Assembly (NCBI RefSeq): GCF_039555535.1
Contig: NZ_CP154630.1
Coordinates: 1,687,001 to 1,751,000, forward strand
Reading direction: 5' to 3'
From: Stenotrophomonas maltophilia
GTDB lineage: Bacteria > Pseudomonadota > Gammaproteobacteria > Xanthomonadales > Xanthomonadaceae
DNA: 64,000 nt
The notes under the pieces were generated by a model, which saw only the letters and a list, made by a program, of their open reading frames with translations, did no database searches and was not told where the DNA came from. Shown here piece by piece: positions 21,929 to 30,984 of the stretch; position 1 is the stretch's first letter, and each line of letters begins with the position of its first letter. The position numbers and the translations under genes are program-made.

Positions 21929-24217
21929 ATGTTCGCTGTGGTTCCCGATCCGATCCCCGCACGCATGCGCGTGCTCAACCGCGCCGATGTGTGCGATGTC
22001 AATTTCCTCGAGGCGGTGCGCGGTTGGCGCGGTACGCCACGCCCGCGACCCGCAGCGGATGCCCCGATCCTGCCGGACAGTACGCTCAGTGCCGCCGCGT
22101 TCGGTGAACTGTTCGAGTCGCAACTGGTCAGCCGCCAGCTGGACCTGATGGCACGCGTACTGCGCGTGCAGAACAAGGTCTTCTACACCATCGGTTCCTC
22201 CGGCCATGAAGGCAACGCGCTGCTGGCGCGGGCCTGCCGTCATACCGATCCGGCCTTCCTGCACTACCGTTCCGGCGCCTTCATGGCCGAGCGTTCGCGG
22301 CAGGTGCCGGGCATCGACCCGCTGCGCGATTCCGCGCTCTCGTTCGCCGCCAGTGCCGAGGATCCGGCCAGCGGTGGCCGCCACAAGGTGTGGGGCAGCA
22401 AGCCGTTGTGGGTGCTGCCTCAGACCTCGACCATCGCCTCGCACCTGCCCAAGGCGCTGGGCACCGCGCTGGCCATCGAGAGTGGCAAGCGCTTGGGGCA
22501 GGCGCTGCCGGTTCCGCCCGACAGCATCGTGCTGTGCTCGTTCGGCGATGCTTCGGCCAACCACGCCACCGCGCAGACCGCCTTCAATACCGCGATGTGG
22601 TCGGCCTACCAGAAGCTGCCGGCGCCGATCCTGTTCGTCTGCGAGGACAACGGCCTGGGCATCTCGGTGAAGACCCCTGACGGCTGGATCGCCGAGCGCT
22701 TCAGCCATCAGCCGGGGCTGGACTATTTCTTTGCCGATGGCCTGGATCTGGCCATCGGCCACACGCAGGTACAGGCGGCGGTGGAGCACTGCCGGCGCAC
22801 CCGGCGGCCGACCTTCCTGCATCTGCGCACCACGCGCCTGATGGGCCATGCCGGTACCGACTTTGAAGTGGAATGGCGCGCGCTGCCGGAGCTGTGTGCA
22901 GCCGAAGCCCAGGACCCGCTGCTGCGTTCGGCGCAGATCGCACTTGAATCAGGCTGGATGGATGCGGCCGCCATCGAAGTGGCCTACGAGACGATGCGCG
23001 CGCGCTGCATGGCCGCCGCCGCCGATGCCGAAGGCAGTGCGAAGCTGCAGTCGCTGCGGGAGGTGATGGCGCCGCTGGCACCGTACACGCCCGCAGCGGT
23101 GCAGGCCGAAGCGCAACGCGAGGTCGCTGCCGAAGCGCGCGAGGCACTCTATGGTGATGCCGAGGCATTGCCCGAACGACAGGCGCCGCGGCATCTCGCG
23201 ATCCAGATCAACCATGGCCTGCAGGAACTGCTGGCCAAGTATCCGCAGAGCCTGTTGTTCGGCGAGGACGTGGCGCAGAAGGGCGGTGTCTACACCGTCA
23301 CCAAGGATCTGCTGCGCCGCTTCGGGCCGCGCCGGGTGTTCAACACCCTGCTGGACGAGACCATGATCCTGGGCATGGCACAGGGCCTGGCCAACATGGG
23401 CATGCTGCCGATTCCGGAAATCCAGTACCTGGCCTACCTGCACAACGCCATCGACCAGCTGCGTGGCGAGGCCTGTTCGCTGCAGTTCTTCTCCAACGAC
23501 CAGTACCGCAACCCGATGCTGGTGCGGGTGGCCGGGCTGGGCTACCAGAAGGGTTTCGGTGGCCATTTCCACAACGACAACTCGATCACCGCGCTGCGCG
23601 ACATCCCCGGGCTGGTGGTCGGCTGCCCATCGCGCGGCGACGATGCCGTGATGATGCTGCGCACGCTGGCGGCGCTGGCGGCGCTGGCGCGGGTGGATGG
23701 GCGCGTGGCCGTGTTCCTGGAGCCGATCGCGCTGTACATGAGCAAGGACCTGCACGCACCCGGCGACGGCCAGTGGCTGTTCGACTACCCGGCCCAGGGC
23801 CAGGCGCTGGTGCCGGGCGAGGGTCGTGTGTACGCGCCGGAGGCTGGCGACCTGGTGGTCTACACCTACGGCAATGGCGTGCCGATGGCGTTGCGTGCGG
23901 CGCGGGCCATCGAGCAGCAGCTGGGCTGGGAGGTGCGGGTGGTGGACCTGCGCTGGCTGGTGCCACTGGATGCCGGCTTCATTGCCGCCCAGGCCGCCAG
24001 TGCGCGGCGGGTGCTGGTACTGGACGAAGGACGCCACAGCGGCGGAGTAGGCGAGGGGGTGGTCACCGCACTGGTCGAGGCCGGTTTCGGCCACCTGCCG
24101 CTGCGCCGGGTCTGCGGTGCCGATACCTATACCCCGCTGGCGGGGGCAGCAATGTTCGGGCTTCCAAGCGACAATGCAGTGATTGGCGCCGCCCTTGAAC
24201 TGGCGCAGGAACCCTGA
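21929..24217 (+). CDS. Thiamine-diphosphate-dependent 2-oxoacid dehydrogenase E1, alpha and beta fused, 762 aa
   Basis: Residues 1 to about 390 are a branched-chain/pyruvate E1-alpha domain with the ThDP motif GDASANHATAQTAFNTAMW (near residue 206) and ILFVCEDNGLGIS. Residues from about 415 to 762 are E1-beta (LFGEDVAQKGGVYTVTKDL, DETMILGMAQGLANMGMLPIPEIQYLAYLHNAIDQ, VDLRWLVPLD). Fusion of the two is seen in some branched-chain-like E1 proteins. No E2 or E3 gene adjoins it; instead its stop is four bases before an asparagine synthetase start. Whether it works with a distant lipoyl E2 or decarboxylates alone is unclear. The substrate 2-oxoacid is unknown. Confidence 0.87.
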   Translation: MFAVVPDPIPARMRVLNRADVCDVNFLEAVRGWRGTPRPRPAADAPILPDSTLSAAAFGELFESQLVSRQLDLMARVLRVQNKVFYTIGSSGHEGNALLARACRHTDPAFLHYRSGAFMAERSRQVPGIDPLRDSALSFAASAEDPASGGRHKVWGSKPLWVLPQTSTIASHLPKALGTALAIESGKRLGQALPVPPDSIVLCSFGDASANHATAQTAFNTAMWSAYQKLPAPILFVCEDNGLGISVKTPDGWIAERFSHQPGLDYFFADGLDLAIGHTQVQAAVEHCRRTRRPTFLHLRTTRLMGHAGTDFEVEWRALPELCAAEAQDPLLRSAQIALESGWMDAAAIEVAYETMRARCMAAAADAEGSAKLQSLREVMAPLAPYTPAAVQAEAQREVAAEAREALYGDAEALPERQAPRHLAIQINHGLQELLAKYPQSLLFGEDVAQKGGVYTVTKDLLRRFGPRRVFNTLLDETMILGMAQGLANMGMLPIPEIQYLAYLHNAIDQLRGEACSLQFFSNDQYRNPMLVRVAGLGYQKGFGGHFHNDNSITALRDIPGLVVGCPSRGDDAVMMLRTLAALAALARVDGRVAVFLEPIALYMSKDLHAPGDGQWLFDYPAQGQALVPGEGRVYAPEAGDLVVYTYGNGVPMALRAARAIEQQLGWEVRVVDLRWLVPLDAGFIAAQAASARRVLVLDEGRHSGGVGEGVVTALVEAGFGHLPLRRVCGADTYTPLAGAAMFGLPSDNAVIGAALELAQEP

Positions 24218-24220
24218 TGC

Positions 24221-26164
24221 ATGTGTGGATTGGCGGGAATGTTGTTGCCGGCGCCGGTGGCGTCGGCCGAGGTGCTGCAGGCGCAGGTCCTGGCCATGGG
24301 CGAGGCACTGCACCACCGCGGGCCGGATGATGGCGGCAGCTGGGTCGACGCCACGGCCGGCATCGCGCTGGCGCATCGCCGCCTGAGCATCCTCGACCTG
24401 TCGCCGCTGGGGCATCAGCCGATGGCCTCGGCCGATGGCCGTTACGTGATGGCCTACAACGGCGAGGTCTACAACTTCGCTGCCCTGCGTGCCGAACTGG
24501 AGCCGCTGGGGCACACCTTCCGTGGCCATTCGGATACCGAGGTGCTGCTGGCAGCGATCCTGCAGTGGGGTATCGAGGACACCCTGCAGCGCTGCAACGG
24601 CATGTTCGCCATCGCCCTGTGGGACCGCCAGCAGCAGTGCCTGTGGCTGGCCCGCGACCGCGTCGGCAAGAAGCCGCTGTACTACGGCTGGGCGGGTGAC
24701 AGGCTGGTGTTCGGCTCTGAACTGAAGGCGCTGTGGCAGCACCCGGCGTTCGACAACGACATCGACCGGGATGCACTGACGCTGCTGCTGCGGCTGGACT
24801 ACATTCCTGCACCGCACAGCATCCACCAGCGCTGCTACAAGCTGATGCCCGGGCGCGTGCTTCGGCTGGACGCCGAAGCCGTAGCGGCGGGTGCGGCCGC
24901 GCACCGCCCGGAGCAGGCACAGCGCCCCTACTGGGATGCGCGTGCGCGCATGCAGGCCGCGCTGGCGGCCCCGTTCCAGGGTCGCATCGAGGAGGCCGAG
25001 GAACAGCTGGACACGCTGCTGCGCGATGCGGTCGCGCTGCGAATGGTGGCCGACGTGCCGGTGGGCGTGTTCCTGTCCGGTGGTACCGATTCGTCACTGG
25101 TGGCCGCGCTGATGCAGGCGCAGAGCGGGCAGCCGGTGCACAGCTTCAGCATCGGCTTCACCGATTCGGGCCACGACGAGGCACCGCTGGCCAGGGAACT
25201 GGCCACGCATCTGGGTTGCGACCACACCGAGCTCTACGTCAGCGGCGCGGATGCACTGGCAGTCGTGCCACAACTGCCGGCAATGTTCGACGAACCTTTC
25301 GCCGACGCTTCGCAGGTGCCGACCGCGCTGGTCGCGCGCCTGGCGCGTCAGGGCGTGACTGTGGCGTTGTCGGGTGACGGCGGTGATGAGCTGTTCTTCG
25401 GCTACACCCGCTACGTGCGCGCACTGCGCAACTGGCAGATGCTGGGCCGCGTGCCGGGCCCGCTCCGGCGCTGGATGGGCGCGCGCGCGCAGCAGCAGGG
25501 CGAGGCCTCGCGGACCGGCGGACTGGCCGCGCTGCTGGCCGAGTCCGGCGCGCGTGGCATCGGCGACGTGTACCGCAACCGCATCTCGCGCTGGCGCGAT
25601 CCGGCGGCGGCAGTGCCGGGCGCGCAGGCTGCCGGCAGCTTCTACGACCTGGCCGATCCGTTGCACGGCGCCGGCACACCGGCCGACGCGATGATGCTGG
25701 CCGATTACGTGACCTACCTGCCGGATGACCTGCTGTGCAAGGTCGACCGCACCTCGATGGCAGTCAGCCTGGAGGCACGCGCGCCGCTGCTGGACTGGCG
25801 CGTGGCCGAGTTCGCCTGGTCGCTGCCGCTGGGCTTCAAGCGCAGCGAAACCACCAGCAAGGTGCTGCTCAAGCGGGTTCTTGGCCGCTACGTGCCGCAG
25901 TCGATGGTGCACCGGCCCAAGCGCGGATTCGGTGCGCCGGTCAGCGACTGGCTGAAGGGCGACCTGCGGCCGTGGGCCGAAGACCTGCTGCAGCCGGCAC
26001 GCCTGGAGCGCGAGGGAGTGCTGTCGGCGTCGGCGGTGCAGCCGCTGTGGCAGCAGTTCCTGGGGGGGCAGCGCAAGTGGCATACCCACCTGTGGAACGT
26101 GCTGATGTTCCAAGCCTGGCAGGCGCATTGGCGGCAGGTGCGGGCCGGCGTGACCGGCGGCTGA
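24221..26164 (+). CDS. asnB: Asparagine synthetase (glutamine-hydrolysing), AsnB type, 647 aa
   Basis: Class II glutamine amidotransferase fused to an ATP-dependent synthetase. The start is fixed at the ATG giving MCGLAGM because Cys2 is the glutaminase nucleophile; an ATG four bases upstream would bury it. The glutaminase domain covers residues 1-190 (HRRLSILDLS, YNGEVYNF). The PP-loop SGGTDSS is at residues 286-292, with the acceptor-side region LSGDGGDELFFGY downstream. Length (647) is of the Bacillus AsnO/secondary AsnB group, longer than E. coli AsnB (554). Tight coupling to an E1-like enzyme suggests it may amidate a pathway product rather than supply asparagine. Confidence 0.9.
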   Translation: MCGLAGMLLPAPVASAEVLQAQVLAMGEALHHRGPDDGGSWVDATAGIALAHRRLSILDLSPLGHQPMASADGRYVMAYNGEVYNFAALRAELEPLGHTFRGHSDTEVLLAAILQWGIEDTLQRCNGMFAIALWDRQQQCLWLARDRVGKKPLYYGWAGDRLVFGSELKALWQHPAFDNDIDRDALTLLLRLDYIPAPHSIHQRCYKLMPGRVLRLDAEAVAAGAAAHRPEQAQRPYWDARARMQAALAAPFQGRIEEAEEQLDTLLRDAVALRMVADVPVGVFLSGGTDSSLVAALMQAQSGQPVHSFSIGFTDSGHDEAPLARELATHLGCDHTELYVSGADALAVVPQLPAMFDEPFADASQVPTALVARLARQGVTVALSGDGGDELFFGYTRYVRALRNWQMLGRVPGPLRRWMGARAQQQGEASRTGGLAALLAESGARGIGDVYRNRISRWRDPAAAVPGAQAAGSFYDLADPLHGAGTPADAMMLADYVTYLPDDLLCKVDRTSMAVSLEARAPLLDWRVAEFAWSLPLGFKRSETTSKVLLKRVLGRYVPQSMVHRPKRGFGAPVSDWLKGDLRPWAEDLLQPARLEREGVLSASAVQPLWQQFLGGQRKWHTHLWNVLMFQAWQAHWRQVRAGVTGG

Positions 26165-26230
26165 TCTTCACCGGACGACACGGGCCCGGCGTCTAGGCTG
26201 GGCCTCCCGCACCGTGAGGAGTATGTCCCG

Positions 26231-26791
26231 ATGTCCGTCCCTACCATCGCCGTGTTCGTCGGCAGCCTGCGCAAGGATTCCTGCAACCGCAAGCTGGCCC
26301 ATGCGCTGGAGAAGATCGCTGGCGACCGCGCGCGCTTCCAGTACGTGCAGATCGGCGATCTGCCGCTGTACGACCAGGATTTCGATGGCCAGTACCCGCC
26401 GCAGGGCGCCCGGCTGAAGGATCAGGTGCGTGCCGCCGACGCGGTGCTGTTCGTGACCCCCGAATACAACCGGTCGGTGCCGGGCGTGCTGAAAAACGCC
26501 ATCGACATCGGCTCGCGCCCGTACGGTGACAGTGCGTTTGCCGGCAAGCCGGCGGCGGTGATCGGCGCCTCCATCGGCCAGATCGGTACCGCCGTGGCCC
26601 AGCAGCACCTGCGCATCAGCCTGGCTTTCCTGGACATGCATGTGCTCGGCCAGCCCGAAGCGTTCATCCACTTCAAGGACGGCCTGATCGATGCCGACGG
26701 CACGATCCACAACGAGGGCACGCAGAAGTTCCTGCAGAGCTACGTGGACCGGTTCCTGGCACTGATCGCGGTGCACGTGAAGGGCGATTGA
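26231..26791 (+). CDS. NAD(P)H-dependent FMN reductase (ChrR/YieF-like), 186 aa
   Basis: Flavodoxin-like quinone or chromate reductase family. The phosphate-binding loop is GSLRKDSCNRKLAHAL (residues 11-26), and the FMN signature TPEYNRSVPGVLKNAIDIGSRPYG is strong. Length fits the NADPH-dependent FMN reductase family (about 185). These enzymes reduce quinones by two electrons and protect against redox cycling. The start follows GTGAGGAGTATGTCCCG, with GAGGAG upstream. It reads with asnB, 66 bases upstream; a promoter-less continuation is possible. Confidence 0.88.
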   Translation: MSVPTIAVFVGSLRKDSCNRKLAHALEKIAGDRARFQYVQIGDLPLYDQDFDGQYPPQGARLKDQVRAADAVLFVTPEYNRSVPGVLKNAIDIGSRPYGDSAFAGKPAAVIGASIGQIGTAVAQQHLRISLAFLDMHVLGQPEAFIHFKDGLIDADGTIHNEGTQKFLQSYVDRFLALIAVHVKGD

Positions 26792-26798
26792 GGCCGAT

Positions 26799-26885
26799 GG
26801 GTCAGAGCGCTCTGCGTTGCAGAGGGATCCGACCCCAACCACGCCCGGGGTCGGATCCCGGCGCGCAGCGACGGGCTCTGACCCC
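26799..26885. repeat. Tandem palindromes of the GGGGTC(A/G)GATCC family
   Basis: Two related units, GGGTCAGAGC...GGATCCGACCCC and GGGGTCGGATCC...GGGCTCTGACCCC, placed head to tail so that each half can also pair with the other unit. Confidence 0.7.
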
Positions 26886-27055
26886 ACGCCCCGCTGAGCG
26901 GGCCAGAGCGCGTACGCTGCACGGAATCCGACCTTGGTGGCCTGATCTGCGATAATGCTCAACTCGGGCGTCGCAACGGCGCCCGTCGCAGGCACTGCGA
27001 CGCCCCCGCGCCAGAGTGGCCAGGCACTGGCGGATATCCCCCGTTTCTCCACGGC

Positions 27056-27064
27056 TTATCCACA
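27056..27064 (+). promoter_or_regulatory. DnaA box upstream of dnaB
   Basis: TTATCCACA, a perfect match to the high-affinity DnaA box, 74 bases before the dnaB start. It is the only one I noticed in the intergenic DNA of the window. Confidence 0.6.
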
Positions 27065-27137
27065 GGCTTGTCCATGGCTGCCGGGGTCGGCGCATGACTA
27101 CACTCGTCCGGCCCACTTTTGCAGGAAACACCGCAGC

Positions 27138-28568
27138 ATGTCCGCTCGTTCCGGCTTCCGTTCCAACCGCAGAGAGCGCGGTGATGGCTTCGATCGCGAT
27201 CGCGACGAATCGCGTATCGACCAGCTGCGCGTGCCGCCGCATTCGGTGGAAGCCGAGCAGGCGGTGCTGGGGGGCCTGATGCTGGCGCCGGAGGCCTATG
27301 ATCGGGTCAACGATCAGCTGACCGAGGGTGATTTCTACCGCCGCGACCACCAGATGATCTACCGCGCGATCCGCGAACTGTCCGAGCGCGAGCGGCCGTT
27401 CGACGCGGTGACCCTGGGCGAGTGGTTCGAATCGCAGGGCAAGCTGGAGCTGGTGGGCGATGGCGCCTACCTGATCGAGCTGGCGAGCACTACGCCATCG
27501 GCGGCCAACATCGTGGCCTATGCCGAGATCGTGCGTGACAAGGCGGTGCTGCGGCAGCTGATCCAGGTCGGCACCGACATCGTCAACGATGGCTTCCAGC
27601 CCGAAGGCCGTGACAGCAGCGAGCTTCTGGCATCGGCGGAAAAGAGCGTGTTCGCCATCGCCGAGCAGGGTGCACGCGGACGTACCGACTTCGTGGCCAT
27701 GCCTGGCGCGCTGAAGGATGCCTTCGAGGAGCTGCGCAACCGCTTCGAGAACGGCGGCAACATCACCGGCCTGCCGACCGGCTACAACGACTTCGATGCG
27801 ATGACCGCCGGCCTGCAGCCGACCGACCTGATCATCCTCGCCGCGCGCCCGGCCATGGGCAAGACCACGTTCGCACTGAACATCGCCGAGTACGCGGCGA
27901 TCAAGTCGAAGAAGGGCGTGGCGGTGTTCTCGATGGAAATGTCGGCCTCGCAGCTGGCGATGCGCCTGATCTCCTCCAACGGCCGCATCAACGCGCAGCG
28001 CCTGCGTACCGGCCAGCTGGAAGACGAGGACTGGAGCCGCGTCACCAGCGCGATCAAGATGCTGAAGGAAACCAAGATCTTCATCGACGATACGCCAGGC
28101 GTGTCGCCGGAAGTGCTGCGTTCCAAGTGCCGCCGCCTCAAGCGCGAGCACGACCTGGGCCTGGTGGTGATCGACTACCTGCAGCTGATGAGCGTGCCGG
28201 GCAACAGCGAGAACCGCGCGACGGAAATCTCGGAAATCTCGCGTTCGCTGAAGGGCCTGGCCAAGGAACTGCACGTGCCGGTGATCGCGCTGTCGCAGCT
28301 CAACCGCTCGCTGGAAACGCGTACCGACAAGCGCCCGGTGATGGCCGACCTTCGCGAATCGGGCGCAATCGAGCAGGATGCGGACATGATCGTCTTCATC
28401 TACCGCGATGATTACTACAACAAGGAAAATTCGCCGGACAAGGGCCTGGCCGAGATTATCATCGGCAAGCACCGTGGTGGCCCGACCGGTTCGTGCAAGC
28501 TGAAGTTCTTCGGCGAATACACCCGCTTCGACAACCTGGCCCACGACTCGGTCGGTTCGTTCGAGTAA
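27138..28568 (+). CDS. dnaB: Replicative DNA helicase DnaB, 476 aa
   Basis: Hexameric 5'-3' helicase at the replication fork. The N-terminal domain (about residues 30-130, PPHSVEAEQAVLGGLM) is followed by the RecA-like helicase domain: Walker A ARPAMGKTT with Lys242, Walker B LVVIDYLQLM, the arginine-finger region ALSQLNRSLETRTDKRP and the C-terminal IIGKHRGGPTG. Length is close to E. coli DnaB (471). The N-terminal 25 residues are very Arg-rich (RSGFRSNRRERGDGFDRDRD), a Xanthomonad-type extension. AGGAAA precedes the ATG. A DnaA box lies upstream. Confidence 0.97.
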   Translation: MSARSGFRSNRRERGDGFDRDRDESRIDQLRVPPHSVEAEQAVLGGLMLAPEAYDRVNDQLTEGDFYRRDHQMIYRAIRELSERERPFDAVTLGEWFESQGKLELVGDGAYLIELASTTPSAANIVAYAEIVRDKAVLRQLIQVGTDIVNDGFQPEGRDSSELLASAEKSVFAIAEQGARGRTDFVAMPGALKDAFEELRNRFENGGNITGLPTGYNDFDAMTAGLQPTDLIILAARPAMGKTTFALNIAEYAAIKSKKGVAVFSMEMSASQLAMRLISSNGRINAQRLRTGQLEDEDWSRVTSAIKMLKETKIFIDDTPGVSPEVLRSKCRRLKREHDLGLVVIDYLQLMSVPGNSENRATEISEISRSLKGLAKELHVPVIALSQLNRSLETRTDKRPVMADLRESGAIEQDADMIVFIYRDDYYNKENSPDKGLAEIIIGKHRGGPTGSCKLKFFGEYTRFDNLAHDSVGSFE

Positions 28569-28573
28569 CGACC

Positions 28574-28594
28574 GTGCCGGCCGCCGGCCGGCAC
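28574..28594. repeat. REP-like GTGCCGGC hairpin
   Basis: Palindrome with nine-base arms either side of a CCG centre, five bases after the dnaB stop. Confidence 0.65.
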
Positions 28595-28643
28595 CACCTC
28601 CTGGTCGGCAAACCATTCGAAACGCCAATCTTCCGTATGTGGC

Positions 28644-28677
28644 GTGTAAATGACATGTAACGCGACGCTTCTACGAT
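28644..28677 (+). promoter_or_regulatory. Candidate Pho box with -10 for the TonB receptor-phoD operon
   Basis: Direct repeats TGTAA at 28645 and 28656, spaced 11 bases, in GTGTAAATGACATGTAAC. This has the 7-4-7 layout of a PhoB box (two TGTNA-type half-sites). A TACGAT hexamer (28672-28677) follows ten bases later, where the -10 sits in Pho-regulon promoters. Confidence 0.65.
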
Positions 28678-28740
28678 TCCGCCGCTGCTGCCCTTCGACG
28701 CCGCCCTTCGGCGTCCAGCGTGCCCAAGGAATCCGCCCCC

Positions 28741-30984
28741 ATGTCGTCCCACGCTCCGCTCCGCCGCAATCTGCTGGCCTTGCTGGTCTGTGCTTCGCTC
28801 CCCTCGTTGGCCGCTGCTGAAACCGCCCCCGGCACTGATGCCCAGTCGGCCACCACGCTCGATTCGATCTCGGTGATCGGTCGCGGCGAAGCCCGGCAGG
28901 TGCAGCGCGTGACCGCCGAGGACATGAAGGTGCTGCCGCCCGGCGCCAACCCGCTGAAGCTCCTGGCGACCAAGCCGGGCGTGCATTTCGAATCGGCCGA
29001 TGCCACCGGCGCCTACGAATGGTCCACCACCATCAGCCTGCGTGGCTTCAACCAGAACCGCCTGGGCTACACGCTCGATGGCATTCCGCTGGGCAACATG
29101 GCCTACGGCAACAGCAATGGCCTGCACATCAGCCGCGCGGTGATCAGCGAGAACCTGGGCGGTGCCGAAGTCTCCACCGGCATCGGTGCGCTGGGCACGC
29201 CGTCGACCAGCAACCTCGGCGGCGTGTTCCAGTTCTATTCGATCGATCCGTCCACCGAGTATGGCGTGGTGCTGGCACAGAGCTTCGGCAGCGACAGTGC
29301 GCGCCGCAGCTATGCGCGCCTGGAGACCGGTGAACATCAGGGCTTCGCTGCCTACCTGTCCGGCGTGTATTCAGAAGGCGACAAGTGGAAGGGCAAGGGT
29401 TCGCAGGAGCTGAAGCAGTTCAACGGCAAGGCCACCTACAACTTCGGTGCGGACAGCAGGATAACCGCGTTGTTCAATGCCTCGCGCCGCGTCGAGGCCG
29501 ACTACCAGGACCTGTCGCTGGAGATGATCGATCGCCTCGGCTGGAACTGGGACAACTACGCACCGGACTGGGATCGCGCGGTGGCCGCCGCACGCGGCAG
29601 GTTCAGCGGCGGCGTCAACAGCCCATGGGATGCGTACTACTCCGGTCACGGACTGCGCAATGACGACCTGTCCAGCATTGCCGGCGATTTCGGCCTGAAC
29701 GAGTCGATGCGCCTGAAGGTCAACGTCTACAACCACAGCAACCGTGGCCAGGGCCACTGGTTCAGCCCGTCCAATCCATCCAACCCGGGCACCAGTCGCG
29801 AGATCCCGATCTCGATCCGCACCACCGAGTACGCGATCGACCGCACCGGCGTGACCTCGGCGTTCACCTGGAACGTCGGTGGCCACGAACTGGAAGCGGG
29901 CCTGTGGTACGAAGACAACGGCCACAGCGTGCAGCGCAACTTCTATTACATCGACGGCCCGATCACCGACGATTTCTTCCTGCGCAACCCGGACCAGCGC
30001 GTGTGGCACCAGCGCTACACCACCATCACCCGCCAGTTCTACGTGCAGGACCGCTTCCGCCTGTTCGATGACCGCCTGACCATCGACATCGGTGCGAAGT
30101 CGCCGAACACCCGCACCCGCGTGCGCACGCCGCTGGGCAGCTATGCCAACAACAGCAGCCTGACCTCGAAGAAGGGCTTCCTGCCGCAGGCCGGCTTCAA
30201 CTTCAAGCTCAACGAAGGCAACGAGATCTTCGGCTCGTTCGCCAAGAACATCGCCGCCTATGCGCTGGGCGTGGGCAGCCCGTTCAACGTACCGCAGGCC
30301 GCATTCGATGCCAGCGCGAAGAACCTGAAGCCGGAACAGTCGCGCACCCTCGAGCTGGGCTGGCGCGGCTACGGCCAGGGCTATGAAGCCTCGGTGGCGG
30401 TGTACGACGTGAAGTTCGACAACCGTCTGCTGGCCATCGCGCAGTGCGTGGGCATCCTCGGTTGCCCGGCGCTGTTCTCGAACGTCGGTTCGGTGACCAG
30501 CCGCGGCGCCGAGGCGACCCTGCAGCTGAAGCCGATGCAGGACCTGACCTGGTCCAACGCGCTGTCGTGGAATGACAGCACCTACGACAACGACTACGTG
30601 AACAACGGCGTGGTGCCGACCCGGGGCAAGAAGACCGTCGACACCCCGGAATGGATGTTCGCCAGCACCCTGGCCTGGACGCCGGGCCCGTGGGACCTGC
30701 GCCTGGCCGCCAACCATGTCGGCAAGCGTTACATGACCTATACCAACGACGTGTCGGTGCCCAGCTACTGGCTGGTCAACGCTTCGGCGGCCTATGACTT
30801 CGGCAAGCTCGGCCCGGCACAGAACCTGACCGTGGCGCTGAACCTGACCAACCTGACCGACAAGCGTTATCTGTCCTCGATCAACACCAACGGCACCTAC
30901 GCCGCCGACCCGACCCGCAGCCTGGCGACCATGCAGGTCGGCGCGCCGCGGCAGGTGATGGCGACCGCTACCGTGCACTTCTGA
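28741..30984 (+). CDS. TonB-dependent outer membrane receptor, 747 aa
   Basis: Energy-coupled outer-membrane transporter. A signal peptide ends near AAA-ETAPG. The plug domain (TTISLRGFNQNRLGYTLDGIPLGN, AEVSTGIGALGTPSTSNLGG) and a large beta-barrel follow, ending with aromatic Phe (ATVHF). The barrel includes the usual FNLTNLTDKRY near the C-terminus. A clear TonB box is not obvious; SISVIGRG after residue 35 is a candidate. It overlaps phoD as TGATG and is headed by a Pho box, so import of a phosphorylated organic compound or of phosphatase products is the best guess. ATG 28741 is preferred over GTG 28720 for the signal peptide. Confidence 0.9.
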   Translation: MSSHAPLRRNLLALLVCASLPSLAAAETAPGTDAQSATTLDSISVIGRGEARQVQRVTAEDMKVLPPGANPLKLLATKPGVHFESADATGAYEWSTTISLRGFNQNRLGYTLDGIPLGNMAYGNSNGLHISRAVISENLGGAEVSTGIGALGTPSTSNLGGVFQFYSIDPSTEYGVVLAQSFGSDSARRSYARLETGEHQGFAAYLSGVYSEGDKWKGKGSQELKQFNGKATYNFGADSRITALFNASRRVEADYQDLSLEMIDRLGWNWDNYAPDWDRAVAAARGRFSGGVNSPWDAYYSGHGLRNDDLSSIAGDFGLNESMRLKVNVYNHSNRGQGHWFSPSNPSNPGTSREIPISIRTTEYAIDRTGVTSAFTWNVGGHELEAGLWYEDNGHSVQRNFYYIDGPITDDFFLRNPDQRVWHQRYTTITRQFYVQDRFRLFDDRLTIDIGAKSPNTRTRVRTPLGSYANNSSLTSKKGFLPQAGFNFKLNEGNEIFGSFAKNIAAYALGVGSPFNVPQAAFDASAKNLKPEQSRTLELGWRGYGQGYEASVAVYDVKFDNRLLAIAQCVGILGCPALFSNVGSVTSRGAEATLQLKPMQDLTWSNALSWNDSTYDNDYVNNGVVPTRGKKTVDTPEWMFASTLAWTPGPWDLRLAANHVGKRYMTYTNDVSVPSYWLVNASAAYDFGKLGPAQNLTVALNLTNLTDKRYLSSINTNGTYAADPTRSLATMQVGAPRQVMATATVHF

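Larger units (their letters stand above)
26792..27137. other. 346-base region upstream of dnaB
   Basis: No gene seen. The first 95 bases hold two palindromes of the GGGTC family. A GATAAT -10-like hexamer lies near 26952. A DnaA box lies at 27056. The remainder is unremarkable GC-rich DNA leading to AGGAAA before the dnaB ATG. Confidence 0.6.
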
